Origin: Anopheles merus | Taxonomy: Eukaryota > Arthropoda > Insecta > Diptera > Culicidae | Assembly: GCF_017562075.2 (NCBI RefSeq) | Contig: NC_054083.1 | Coordinates: 37,369,755 to 37,433,754, forward strand | Direction: 5' to 3' | DNA: 64,000 nucleotides | Shown: piece after piece, positions 13,760-27,300 of the stretch | How positions within the stretch are numbered: position 1 is the first letter of the stretch | Layout: each line of letters begins with the position of its first letter | The notes under the pieces: model-generated | The model's database searches: none | Seen by the model: only the letters and a program-made list of their open reading frames with translations | Told to the model about the DNA's origin: nothing | Position numbers and translations under genes: made by a program

Positions 13760-16199
13760 ATTAATTGCAATAACATAAAAAAATGATTCAATCAGCACAT
13801 GAAATGTATTTTTTATGTTGGTATCTTTTACATTTCCTCCAGGTATTTTTTTACCATTTCCCAAACATCGATTTGTCCCAAAAACACTTAAAAATCTTGA
13901 TTGCGGAAAATATTAGCTGAATAGGCTGAGAACGCAATAGAAATGTTTAATTGAGCACATAGCCAATGTGCATTAAAATTAACATTTTCAATAGAATCTA
14001 ATGATGGCATTAAGTTTCCCGAGAATAAGTACAATATTCCACATGTACCTCACCTGAAGCTAAACTCAAAAAGTCCCCGGATTCAGGTGACACCATGCTC
14101 TCCTACACTACTCCTCCAAATATCCAGGCGTTTCTAATCCCCAAAACGGTGCTGACAAACGACCCTGAATTCCGAGACAACCACAGCGCACAGACACAGA
14201 GAGACAGACAAATCATTAAAATACGAAAAACAAGCCTCTGAAAGTTCATGTGCAGAATTTATAATGCCCTGCGCATTGCAGATAAAAGACCGCGCGCTAC
14301 AAATTCACGCCCCGGTAGAAAGAACACAGCCACAAAAGGAACAATCCGGTTGTTTAGGCAGAGGGCGGGAGGACATTTGAAAACTTTTGCATTTGTGTAG
14401 CTCCCAAATCGAAGCCTTGCTTGCTTGTGTCTCGTCAGCAGTTTAAAGAAATCTTTTAAATTGTATAACCACACGTACGGTGTGTGTGTGTGCGGTCTTA
14501 ATAAAATGATAGAGGAAATACTCCCATTTATCCCATCGTGATCATTTTAAAAGCATCTAAGATAAGAAAATACATCCTCTCCTGTTGGTTGTAAATCTCG
14601 TTTAGTAAGGCGTACCTCATCCGTTAATAAAATTACCCCTTTTTTGCAACCAACTCCTTCCATTCACAACAATAATGCCTCCAAAACACCGGAACTCAAT
14701 ACTCGCGCGGGCCATTTTACGTCACACATTCATTCAGTTACTACTTTTTTAAAACGCCAGTTGAAATAGGCCAGCGCCGAACGGGCTTAGCTGGCTGGCT
14801 GGCTGAAGGGACCTAAATATTTTTGCTTTTCCCATCGATAATGGCCCCAAATCTCAATCTCCGCCCTGTTTTTTTCTTTGCAACAAACAGCACCCGCGGC
14901 TTTCCATGGTAAATTAAAATGAAGGTAACAAAAACGCACACGGCACACACACAAATCGATTGAACTAAAACGCAACCGCGTACGCACACACAAACCAGGC
15001 GCCGGTCATAATAATTCAGGGGAAACACAAAATTGGATACAATGCTCCTGCTACCGAAGGCGAAACCAAACCATCCAGGCGGCGGCGGTGGCAGGAAGTT
15101 GCGATCGAAAGATTAGCTTTAACGATTGGCTAATGAAAGGCTGGATCTGGAGCGATGGTGTGTGCCAATTTGTGTGCTGATGCTGTTGTGCACGGGGGGT
15201 CAAACGTGAGCTTTTTCTTTCCCACCAGGAAACCGGGGCAGGTAAAGCATAATACTTTTTTTCAGGGGGGAAACGAGATAATCATGCCAAGAAGCGCAAA
15301 ACTAGTTTAGCCTTTTAAACATTTTCATGACACAAAAGAGGACTTTGCACTGCACTTGCTTTCAACTAATGGCTAGCAGACACACTCCCACCCAAAACCC
15401 ACCTTTTCTTCATTGCTTCCGCCTTTTAACCGAACCAACCCCTTCAGCCAGCACCAGCACAGAACAGACGATGAGGATGTTTTGAAGAGAAAAAATAAAC
15501 GTCTCGATTTAGAAAAAGGCGGAAAGAAAGGAAGAAGAGGAGCTGCGACGGGCCGCCCCCGTCTGCGAAACTACGATAGAGACCCCGAAATGTGGCTAAA
15601 TGGTCATTAAGCAATCAATTTTCGGAACGCAGCTCAGAGCTCGCGCCAGCACTCCCCCCAACCCGCTACTCTTCGCTTAACAATCACTTCCTGATTGATG
15701 GAGGAAAAGATCGTTACCAGAAATGATGGCTCCTTTTAGGCCACCAAAACTACCCTCCCCTCCCCGTCTTCCGAAATCGGCTCAGGAAGCCATAGGCCAC
15801 CGGTGCCAATCAACTCACCCCGACGGACAAAATGGCCAACAGTACACATCCCCCCTTCTGCCCCTGCTGCATCGTGCTCCTGCATTGCAAAACAGTTCCG
15901 TGCGCGCTCAAATCGATCAATCGATTACTGGGGTGTGTGTGTGTGTGGGGGGGGGGGGATGGTGGTACTTTGCGGACGTTTAAGCGCAAAAATTGTTCGC
16001 GCATTAGGTGACCACACGTGTATGGGGAGTGGAGGTGGTGGCAAAGTCGTCGAATTGTTTCACTGAAACACCGAATACAACGGCTTCACAAATTACATCG
16101 ACCATCAATTTGGCACTGACCGTGCGCGCTGCATCCTCAACGGTAGATGCTTGGACTGAGGAGTACGTACGTGGGGTGGTTCGGGGGGAGGGGGCTTAC
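13760..16199. other. stretch without recognisable gene
   Basis: No gene is recognised. The stretch holds TG runs near 14,479-14,492 and 15,931-15,948, followed by a G run to 15,958. If the exon proposed at 16,200-16,305 is real, this could be intron of that minus-strand gene. Confidence 0.5.
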
Positions 16200-16305
16200 C
16201 GTACCCACCGTGTCGTGGTGCTCGAAATCGAGATCAAAGGTGCTGACCTTTTTGTCCAATTTTCGATTGTTTCGGTCCATCATCTCCATACTTAGCGTTC
16301 CCTTT
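16200..16305 (-). CDS. candidate internal exon of unknown protein
   Basis: On the minus strand the sequence CCCATTAG precedes an open block of one base plus 35 codons that ends in ACG before a GTAAGC donor. The peptide starts KGTLSMEMMDRNNRKLDKK and continues VSTFDLDFEHHDTVGT; it is charged and not low-complexity, unlike chance frames nearby. An exon that starts with one carry-over base needs an upstream exon ending two bases into a codon. The two exons at 24,326-29,128 end in phase 0, so either an intermediate exon is missing from my reading or this belongs to another gene. No family is recognised. Confidence 0.35.
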
Positions 16306-17074
16306 CTAATGGGATTTTTTGTTGCTATTGTTGTTGTTGTTGTTGTTGTCGGAACAGAAATGGCCCCAGACAAGCATTTGCGAGCATCAGTTCGCACACT
16401 GCAACATGCAAAAGCGATTAGTGCCAGCGCTCCGTCATACATGGTAATGTTTTGGCGAACCTTTCCTTCTCCGCAGCGATGCGCCATTTCTTTCGCACTC
16501 AATGTCATAAATTTTTACCATCTTTTTGGAAACAAATGGAACATGAAGGTAAAGTAATGCTTATGGCTACTTTCTTTGCGTCGATGAAATCTTCTTTTAA
16601 GGTTGATTGATCTTGTTCGGTGCATGCTTTTGAATACATTTAAAAATCAGTTCCCTTTGCAATTCATCTATGAAAACATTCTTAAACGCAAAAATCAACC
16701 TCATCTCAAACACAACATCAAACTTCCGCAACTTGCGAGCATCTATAACGTCTTAGGAAATCGCATAGTCAGATATAGTTCATCTTACAAAATCCTTCAG
16801 CTACATTCATCGGTGAGTTGGAGATGTCATGAGGATACCACCACCAGGCCATTCGACAGTACTTCAGCCCTTGTAACCAATCACGAGTCGTAGCCTACTA
16901 CAACTCTATATGAGAAACCAGAATAATCAGGCTCGAAGGACTAAAAGCGACCAATGTAAGGAGAAATTCCATAAAATTGATGTACATGAATCATGTAGCG
17001 ATTATTTTTGTATGAAATAGTTCGTTTCTAAAAGAAGAAAAAATCTGCTCGATTAAAAGACAAACGTGACAGAG

Positions 17075-17440
17075 CTCATATAGCTCTGCACTCTAAAGAT
17101 CCTCCACGTATTGGATGTAGCACGTGCAATGTAGTTTTGTAAGCACAATATAGCTGTGAATGCTCAATGTAGCTCTGCATGCTCAATTTAGCTCCGTTCG
17201 CTTAATATAGCTTTGATCTCTTAATGTAACTCCGCATTCTCAATGGACCTCAGTACGCTCAATGAAGCTCCGAAAGTTCAATAGAGCTCTGCAAGCTGAA
17301 TTTTAATCAGACCCTATATGCTCAAGGTAGCTCCGCATTTCTTTAAACTCAAAACAAACTCTTTAAACTCAAATAAACTCTTTGTAATTCCACATATTCA
17401 ATGAGCTCTCCTCCGTCAGCTCAGTTTAGCTCAATGTATT
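17075..17440. repeat. degenerate minisatellite, CTCAATRTAGCTCTGCATG-like unit
   Basis: The unit of about 19-22 bases, roughly GCTCAATGTAGCTCTGCA, recurs with many substitutions from about 17,075 to 17,440. Repeated words are TCAAT, TAGCTC and CTCCGCAT/CTCTGCA. Copies are strongly diverged, so the array is old. It has no coding signal. Confidence 0.65.
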
Positions 17441-20400
17441 TTTTAAGCTTTAACAACATTGGAATCATTGCTACTGGAATAGGAATGATCAAACTGACAA
17501 TTATGGAACAAGACTTAGATTTAGTTACTTCTTAGTTACTGCTGACAGAACAATTCCACTGCGGCTACCCTGTTATGCAACGATTTCAAGCGCCACCGTG
17601 CTCAGGATGATAACTAGCTAACTCCACCCAGCATACCACGCTGCCACGCTGGTGTGTGATGATTATAACTACCAAAAACAACACACTACCCAATGCTCTC
17701 CTCCATAGGGGCAGGTGTTTCACACGTACGTGCTTGTCTTCACGCTAAAACAATCTGTATCAACATCGAATACGGTACTCACGGAAACCCCTGGCACACC
17801 CTTCTGTATGTCAGTGTGCGTTGTGTGTTGATACCACACAGCAGTAAACCAGGCGCTGTTTTTCTTTTCGGTGTTACCGTGGAGTGGCCACAGCGGTAGA
17901 CGAGATACTGCTACCGTGCGATAGAGCAGTAAAGGGACCCTTCCTTCTCGCTGCGTCGGCCGGCCACCCATGGTTGTTGATGAAATCGGCGTACTGTGCG
18001 CGCGCGCACCCTCCCGAGGAGTCACTCAAGCGAAATTGTAATTCTGGCCACCGCTCCAAAGCCAAACACAACACAGCTGGCGCGCGTTGGCAAACTTTTC
18101 GACACTTTGTGTGCGCGCGTCTGTCTCGAATGTTTGCGCGATGCGCACATGCATTCAAACATACACACACACGCACACAGCCGTACGATCACAACATGCA
18201 CACGCCGATCGCTCTCGCACCAACATTTACTCACATAAAATGCAATTTGGTTTGATAAAATAGAAAAAAATAAAACAGCTCAGAAAAGTCCACGCAGAGT
18301 GTACACATTTATGTGCGATGCACACTGCACACTATATGAGGGGTGTGATGATTTTTGCCGGCATATGAGCACATACTCATACATGCACATTCCACACCCC
18401 CACTAGACTCACACACACACATATGCTCAGAAGTATGCAATGATAGCAGCCCGTTCCTTCCTACACACGCGCACGCAACAGCGAGCGACGTTCCGCTCGT
18501 TGTTTAGCTAAGCCTATCTCGAAATCAAATTCGACACAGATCGATGCGCATCAGCGAACATTCACTGTCGTGAAACATTACTCCGCGCTGCGAAGAGCTG
18601 AGGGGAACGGAAAACATTGGGAAGAGGGCAAAGGCAAGTGTGAAGGGCAGCAGCAGCAGCAGTAGCGGGAAGGGAAAGGTTGGTCCCCAAAGCTCACCTG
18701 GCCAGTGACTATCCCAAGTGCAGAAGCTAGCACCCCACCCTCGACACACACACACACACAGAGCGAAATTCCAACGGGAGCCGCCGCCCAAATGCGGTTG
18801 AAAGAATGGGGTTTGTTTTTTTTCATTCGTTCTTTTTTCGCGTCTGTTCTACCCTTTCTTCTTGCATGCGTATGTATGTGTTGTGGAGTTATGATTACGC
18901 TGTCCCTGCAATTTGTGCAAATGTCTGAAGGGAGAATTATGGTGGTACTCTACATCATGATATTGGGTCTAACGAATAAAAAACTTTAAATTTTGTATGC
19001 CAAGGAAGAATATTCAAAGAATCTCGGTTACTGAAGAAACTATTTCCACTAAAGAAGACGTCCATGTAAGTAACACAGGGCTGTGAGAGACACAGAGACG
19101 CAGAGACTGCTATTCCTGAAAAATAATGCCTCCTGCTCCTCTAGAAACAAATAATTCAATTGGAATTTTCTAGAATGGGAATCAAACTAGCAATTGTTTC
19201 TATCAGAAAATAACATCTGTGAGACGTCTGCTACCTATTCCCGACGTCAGGATCCTAAAGTTTTTAGTATATAGCAAAAACAACACAACATCCGGCAAAA
19301 GCCTAAAAAGTCTAGAAGAGCTTAAGTATGTTCAATATAAGATACAAGCAAACATCTAGACTACGCAATTTATATCTCCAACAATTGAATAAAAACGTTA
19401 ATGTACGATCTACAAATTTCGGACATCACTATTCTTCACACAGTTCACAAGTTCAACGTTTTACAAGTTTAACAATACCATCCTTAAAATTCCTTTTCAA
19501 CCTTAATGCTCGAAACCAATTTCACATACATTATTCTACCTAGCTCTAAAACCCTGCTTTTCCGTGCTAACTCTGTGCCATACACTGCCATCTCCACTGA
19601 TTTCACCTGTGCTTGCCAAGAAGACGACGACAGGTACTCCTCCACACCATACCGCTACCAGATGCACCCTCCGCACACCCAAAAAAGCGGCACATTGTTT
19701 CTTGGAGCGATTCACAATCGCCGTAGTTTGGCTTCCCTGTGCCGAGAGGAGAGAGACACACACCAGCGTATAAGCTCCACCGCCAGACACCGGTCTGCAG
19801 TGGAGCGTGACCATACGCGAGCCAGAATCTTGAACCGCAACGATCAAGATCTTGTGCCGCTCGCTGATGACGTGTGCGGTAGAAGCGTGCCTCTCACGAG
19901 TCCCTATAGTAGTTTCCCCATTGCCTCAGTGTTTCGCAATTTTTAAACGTTGTCAGACTTCAGAGCTGTACCGGTAACAGTCTAGAAAACACACATGACC
20001 CTAGCAGTATGCTCACACACCCAGCAATAAAGCTCGAAAGATGTCTCTCCCTTTGTGCAAAGGCGTGCTTGGAGGGCTGGACGTTCATCGATTGCCACGA
20101 CTTAATTACGAAATCAAATACCAAAACGGCATCTGTTTCGCGGACAATCTTTGGGGGTAGAGGAGTACGCCCCTTTTAATGGTACACGATGATGTTCGAA
20201 TTCCACCTGCGCCAAACGGGAGGGAGGAAGCGTTTGGCGGTTGGCCAAATCCCAAGCACGTTCATTAATGTACGAAAATCCGTGGGCTGCAGCAGCAGCA
20301 GCAAGTGGGTGTGTGCTAGACAGCAATCCCGAGCCTGAGAATGCACAGCCAAACGCGTGCCACAGCAATTTATCTAACGTCGCTGTGCGAGCCCTTTCGA

Positions 20401-23400
20401 TCTCAATCTCTGGAGACCGCTGCTGCGCCCTGTAACTCAACATATCTCCTCCACTGAGGAGTCCGATTCTATTGCACCAACAAACAACAAGTGCCAGCGT
20501 CCGAAGGACCCATCGACAGCCTGCAATCTTGCCTGGTTCTGTGTTGTGTCTCGTTACATCGTACCAGCAACTCGAGACGACACGGGAGGTCATTTGCTAC
20601 TTTCTAGTTTCTAGATTTGTGCGCCCGCTTAACATTCACGCCACGCTAGGGCACACTTAAAACCACTCGAAATAGAAGGTTTTTATTACACGGTGCTGGT
20701 ATTGGGGAAGTAGGTGCAGCAGAGACCTGCCGACGACTGTGTCTAGACCACCCTTTGCCAAGGACATCACACAAAACGATCTCACTTTGTGTCAAAGGGG
20801 ACGACGGACGGACACCGACGATTAATTGTACAAAACCGGGACCCGTGGGAACGAAGGTAAGCGAATCCGGCGGTTGGCTGTTAAATTACCATAAAGCAAC
20901 CTCCCTCCAGAGCTCTCGATGTTCTCTTCCATTCAAATTGAAACGGTAAGCATTATTTATTGTTAGGACATTTGGAGAGGAAACAAATGGACAGTCTAGG
21001 CATTGCCTGATTCATACCGACTGGACTCCAATTCATTTCGTTGTTAATGCTCTGCTACACCACGATACAGGATATAAAGTGAACGTAACGAGTACATGCA
21101 ACTAACTATGAAAGGAAATCCAGCCAGTACAATATACTCAGAACAATGTGGCGCCAGTAATCACAGACGGTTCGTCTGCAAGTTTTGGCAAATCTTGAAC
21201 CGCACAAAATGGAAAAGTAAGAACCCTATTGACTGCCTTAAAATATTGCACCAAAAAAGGCTCTATTTTGGACAAGAAACTCAATTGAATATATTTCCAG
21301 AAGTACATCGGAAACGGTGCCAACACGCCTGACTGCATCAATAATTTGGGCCACAAAACAACCGCAGAGAGCATCTTGAGTCAAAAAAAACGGTTGGCAA
21401 CTACTGCTAGTTTAAAATACCCAGCCTACTTACAAACGGTGAGTTACGCGACAAACGAGGTGTTTGTATGGACAGTTTTATGAATTCCAAAACCCATCCA
21501 TCATAACCCTAAAACAAGCAGAGGAATCCCGCTCTAGAAGGATTGCGCCAGTTTCCGCATACAAACTAGCGTCTCGTCCAGTCACAGTGCGTATAGTTAG
21601 CCGTGCGTTGAACCGTAACATCAATTCAATTATAAACGACACCGAAGCAGCGTGCGCATCGGCCACCATCGGCCACACCAAAAGAAAAACATAGGGAAAC
21701 ATAGAACTTATTTTCGATTCCACCGAGACCGAAGGTCAATAAGCCTCAAAGCGTTCGACGCTCGGTGCGCGATAGTGGTGAGGTAAAACTTATTTATTAG
21801 TCGCAAGTTTTTTTTTTTGTGTTTTTAATTAAAAGCACCACTACCCGAAACTGCTACCCAACCACACACCACCATCGTTTTTTCTTGCTGGGTATCGCAA
21901 ACTCATCCGGATCGTTGAAATTTTCCGCTTCCACTTCCTGGGCCAGCTAGCTCGCTCCTCGGCCACCGGCCTGTCACTCACAATCTGATTTATTGCACCA
22001 ACTAATGATACACACACACACACACACACGGGTATATATGGCATAAATTATCACCATACCAACGCCACGGTACGCAATGAAGGGTTTAATTTATGATTAA
22101 ACGCTGTCCACCAACCAACAGAAAAAAACAGACCAAAATTAAAAAAAAGAAGCTTCAAAAAGTGGGCGCAAATTTCGTAAAAACGAAGCGAAACACAACT
22201 TTTCCACCGGCCAATTATTGGTGAGGCGAATTGAAAATTAAAATGCCACCCTTCTTCCACACAGACGCATTCGAAAGGGATTTTTCAGGTGGAGGTCCCA
22301 CTATCACATTGATTTTTGTTTTTTTATTAAATCCAATCGATGATCGCAAGGTCCTAATCGAATGAGGTAGCTACGCATCACTTTCGGGCCGGATGTTTAC
22401 TGGCCTTCAAACAAAGTCTCACACAAACAAAACACTCAAAAACATTCTTATTTAAAGCTCCGTTTGCGTTGTATCAACCGTCCACACAGGTAAAACGTTT
22501 ACTTTGAAATGCGATTTATAAAACACTTTGAAAATGCAGATGTCAAACACGATAACGATGACCATCCGGGGCAGCCAAACAGTTCCCTTCTAGGAAGCGT
22601 GCGTTTCGGTGTGCATAGAAACCGTCGTTAGAAGTCTAAAACTGTGCCACTTCCTTCATTTCCAAAAACTGGCACCACTACTCTTCGAACCAAGTGGAAC
22701 GGGCGTTGTAACGCATTTTTTTTATTCGTTTGCACCCCCACTCAGTCTCTTGGTACGCATTTTCCGCCACACAGAAAGATAGACAGTAGTAGCTAGCAAA
22801 GGATGGGCGAAAAACTGCCCCCAAAATTACGACGATACCACCACAACCAACTACCGTAAGAGAGTAGCCCAAAAAAAACAGGCGTGGAAAAATAAATCAC
22901 CCGCAGATAATCGCAAACAACGGTACCGGTGAGCCAGTGGTGGTGGTGATTGCCAACCGCGGCTAAAAGGAAGATTTGCCTTTGAGTGTTTTACGGATTT
23001 TTTTTCTGCGTTTTTATCGAAAAAAAAACCTTTCCGAAGACATAGTACGCAGCGCCGGAGAGCGATGTTAGTGGAACGAACTTTTTTTATCCGTAAACGT
23101 GCAAATTCGCCTTTTCTCTCTCCCTCTTACGCCTTTCCTGCCACATGTGGCTCTCCAAAAATAACTTAATTGCTAGTTCATTACCACACCCGTCCCAGCG
23201 CTTTTCTATCAAGCTTTAGCCTCGTTCTGCTTTCCTGTCGCTGCTAGTGGACCGTGAATCCGTGCATCGGAAAATCGTCCACCGGCAGTGTTTTTTTGGG
23301 GAGATGGTGGCGTGAAAAATGTGTCCTTTTTCAGCACTCCGCTTTACGTGCCTCACTATACCTGGTTTGACATTGTTTTTCCCCCGGATGTAATGCCGTT

Positions 23401-24325
23401 TTTCCCCTGTGCGCTTTTCAGAGATGGACGAACAAAAACGATACACCAACACCCATACTTCTACAGCGGGTGAAAATCGCACTTCGTAATCGTATCACAC
23501 ACGTAATCGTCATGTCCTACGATTTCCTAAGACGATCTTGAAAAGTGACCAGCAAAAGCAAACACAACAAAACCAATGATAATAAAAACACACGCACCAC
23601 CATAGCACTCAATTTCTAATACATCCCATCCATTACGTATGGGGCCGGCGTCCCAATGTAGCCGCCTCCACAGCGCCGTTGAGCTAAAATAGCGACAAAG
23701 CGATAGCAAACGATCAGCAAAGTTCCAAAACCAAAACAGCAACAAAAAAGAACCATTCAATTGCTCGCAAACGTATGGAATATGAAACGAGTGTGGAAAA
23801 TGCCTAATTTAACACCGAGAAATAGGAAACAACAACAAAAAGGCAGAGCAAAACAAAGAATTCGACAATCGCGGATATCGTGTCAAGGTTGGGGTGGCGT
23901 GGCCACCGAGCGATAATCGCATAACATCAACAACAATCGGGCAACATATTATGCTGATCGTGTACATGTGTGTGTGTGTGTGTCGAAGATACATGGCACG
24001 GTATCACGGGGGAGTGCAAAATCGCCACTCAAACAGGGAGAGAGAAACGAAAAGAAATCGACCCACTGCGAGACAGAGAAGATGGCGATTTCAATTAATT
24101 CGTTTCAGCTGTTATCGTTAAATAATTTAACATTGCGTAAGAAAGCGAGTGGCAGGCCAGAGTAGGGAGGAGAGAGAGATTGGTTTATGCTTTCACGATA
24201 AAGGCTAAGTACTGCTGGCTGCGTGTGTTCGTTTTGTGTTGCTCACGACGTTCACGCTGACCAAAAAGGCAGAGACCTAAATGAGTGATGAGGAGGTACA
24301 GAAAAAAAGTTCGACGATCTCTTAC
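17441..24325. other. stretch without recognisable gene, perhaps intron
   Basis: No exon could be supported. CA and TG microsatellites occur near 18,415, 18,745, 22,012-22,029 and 23,967-23,983. If the minus-strand gene at 24.3-29.1 kb continues to the exon candidate at 16.2 kb, this is one of its introns. Confidence 0.5.
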
Positions 24326-27300
24326 CTTACGAAGACGCAAAACTTCTATTTCGTTTGCTTCGATGGATTTGCGCCCGCCGAGTGTGCCACCGTTCGATTT
24401 GAGCGTGAGGGACCGCTTGGCGGGGCTGCTGTTTGCTGATTTTATTTCCTGCAAAAGACAAAACGAAGCAACATGTTAAATGGCCGTTCAATGAAGAGAA
24501 TTTGGAGGAATTAGAAGATCTCTAATGTTGGATTGTAGATCCTGGGCAATTCGCGCCCTCCAACAATCAACTCGTCCAGACGAGATCTGTTCATCAGGTA
24601 GGATCATACATTAGATGATGTTTTAGAGCAGTAATAAGTGCAAAGATGTTCTAGACAACATTGCTTGATAATGTCAATGGAATAAATTGAACATCAAACA
24701 AAAACTATGGAAAATAGTGAATAGGGCTCTGAATATATTAAAAAAAGACTTGCCAGATATTCAACCTAACATAATATTCTGCTTCTACTCAAATCTGAGG
24801 CTTCAGAGAGGTTTCATGCTATCCCGAATAGAACCTAGAAGTTAGCGCTAGTTGTCGGAATTTCTGAAAGATCTGATTTGATCTAATCGTAACACTAACT
24901 GAGATTTTTACATTCAGAATTAATAAAAATGAGGAAGTACCCAACATCTGTATGGCTTCATGCTCTGAAAGTTTTATCAAAAAGCCGCATTCAAATTGCT
25001 GAACACGGACCTAAGGTCCGAACAAGTTTCCATAATATTATACCATCTGGTACTGAACCAACAACCCCGAAAAGGAAACGAAACCTTACGATAGTTGATC
25101 CTCTAAGCACCGCCCTAAAAGATCTCCGCTTCCCCCCATCATGCCACTTCACCACGAGGATTTATTTCCCTTATTACGGGTCTATTAAGATCGCAGGGCG
25201 GAACCCCGTTTGATGAGTACCGGGGAGCTTTATTTTTAGGTGTTGATCATCCCATTCCTCTCTTACCCTCCACCATAAAACCGCACACATTTCCATCCGA
25301 ATCAATCGGTCACCGGTGAAGAGCACCGAAAATGACACCGACCGTTCCAAATCACGTCGGGTTGGATATGTTATGTGACCCAGTGTACCCAGCGGCAGAA
25401 CACCATTGGAGTCTTTTAAGAAATCAGACTCAGAGAAAAACATACAATCCGCTGCGATCTGCTTCCCTTTAATGGTGCAAGCTGAGGCATGCTTCCTAGT
25501 CAAACGATCATATAATCACACTTAACCGGGATTAAGGTTAGAGTGAAGTTCTGATTTCTTTATAATATGAGTGTTAAACGAAAGAATAAATAAGACAAAG
25601 GGCCAGAAAAAATAGAAGAACAGAACAGTTATCAAGAACATTATTTTACATCATTTTTAAAGTACTGGAACGCGATGCATGTGGTTTAAGATAGCAGTTG
25701 GGGCATGACAATAGTTTGGGTGAATTAATGAAGTCATGTAACCATTATGAGTTGAAATAACACACAAGATGAGGATCTTCATTTTCTCACAAATATGATG
25801 TGGTTATAAAATATATTGTGGATATTTATGAAAATGCTTAATTCTTCGTATCCATTACAATTTGCTTAAGCATTTTGGATATAAACGAATGAAGTATCTT
25901 ATCATCGACAAATCCAAACATTTTATTAAGCCTTGACCTCTTGTTGTGTTGCAATGATCATTCAATACGTGATCTAAAATATCTCTTAAGTCACTTCTAA
26001 CTTACAAAAAATAATATTTTAGTCCAAAAAATGAAGCAGTGTTGAGAAGTGTTCTTTCCACCATTCAAACATTCCGTTTAGCGAAAGGAAACAAAAAATG
26101 GCCTCACACGTGCTCCGCACACTGCAGCAGCAGTAGTAATGGCCTGTGCGATATGCAAACCATCTTCACCCCGCTCCCTCTCGGGTCGATCTCGCTTCTC
26201 TCATCATGCACTCCGAAAAAGCAACACAAAATTACGTTTTCTATTTTTACGGCTGCACCCGTGTAAGCACGCACAAAAACCAACACAAACAGCGCGCTGG
26301 CACCACTTCTAGCGCCTCTCCACGTGCGCGTGTGTAATTCCTACGCCCTGCACAGCATCTCCACGGTTCTTCCCGGTGGTGTCCATTCCGTTTAGCGTTT
26401 TACACAGTCAGGGCGCAACCAAAAAAAAGGAAAATTGATGACGGGACCGCATTTGACGAAAGTGACCGCAAAACAAACGACCTCCATCACTGTTTGTGAT
26501 AGTTAAATTCAAGTAAAATAAAACATAAAAAAATCGTTACACACTTGTGCCCGCCTCGATTTCTTGACGGTATCGAGAGCATGTTTAGCATTCCTGCCGA
26601 TCAGCGCTCATATTACCGAATTAAAGCAAAATGCTGCAACGCTAAGTTTGCCTGCAGCAAAGCACGCTCTGGGGACGACGCTGGGCGCATTTTTGGTTGC
26701 ATCCAATAATTCTTCTCTGCCTCCCCTTGATGTGGCGTGTATCAAAATAGACAAAATCGAACGGCATTCCCATCCCACCGTTAGCCAATCGTATAGCAGC
26801 GAGAACGTTCTTGATAGAAAATCTGCATCGGGTTCATTGTTCTCATTCGCCTCACTCATTCGCAGAATCATTCGCCTCACCGCAACTCTAATAACCCTTC
26901 CATGATTGGCTCCAACACTGCGAGAGAGATGGTACGATGGATATGTATGAGCTATTAGCAGTCAAGAATTTTAAGTTGATGCCTAGATTCTTTCGAGAAA
27001 AAAATCATGAAACAATTAAGCATAAACCTTGAAATGCTTTTCCAACACACAGCACCTCATTATACTGCCCCACGGAGCTGCTGCAACATGAAAACATAGC
27101 ATTAACTCGTTCCATTAAAACAACTCTTCCCACTCTAAAGGGTCGCGTGTCTTCTTGGGAGCACAAGCAAGGGCCACCAGCAACCGATAACAAAATTCCC
27201 CAAATCGCAACAGCAAATAAAACATCCCATACACTCCTGAGAAGGCGTGATATCAGATCAAGACACCTTAATTACCCTCAGTACCGCTGCCTTTTCCCAA

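Noticed and set aside
24929..25503. Two opposite-strand open frames near 25 kb, thought of as transposon debris
   Set aside because: No conserved transposase or reverse-transcriptase block could be found in either frame.
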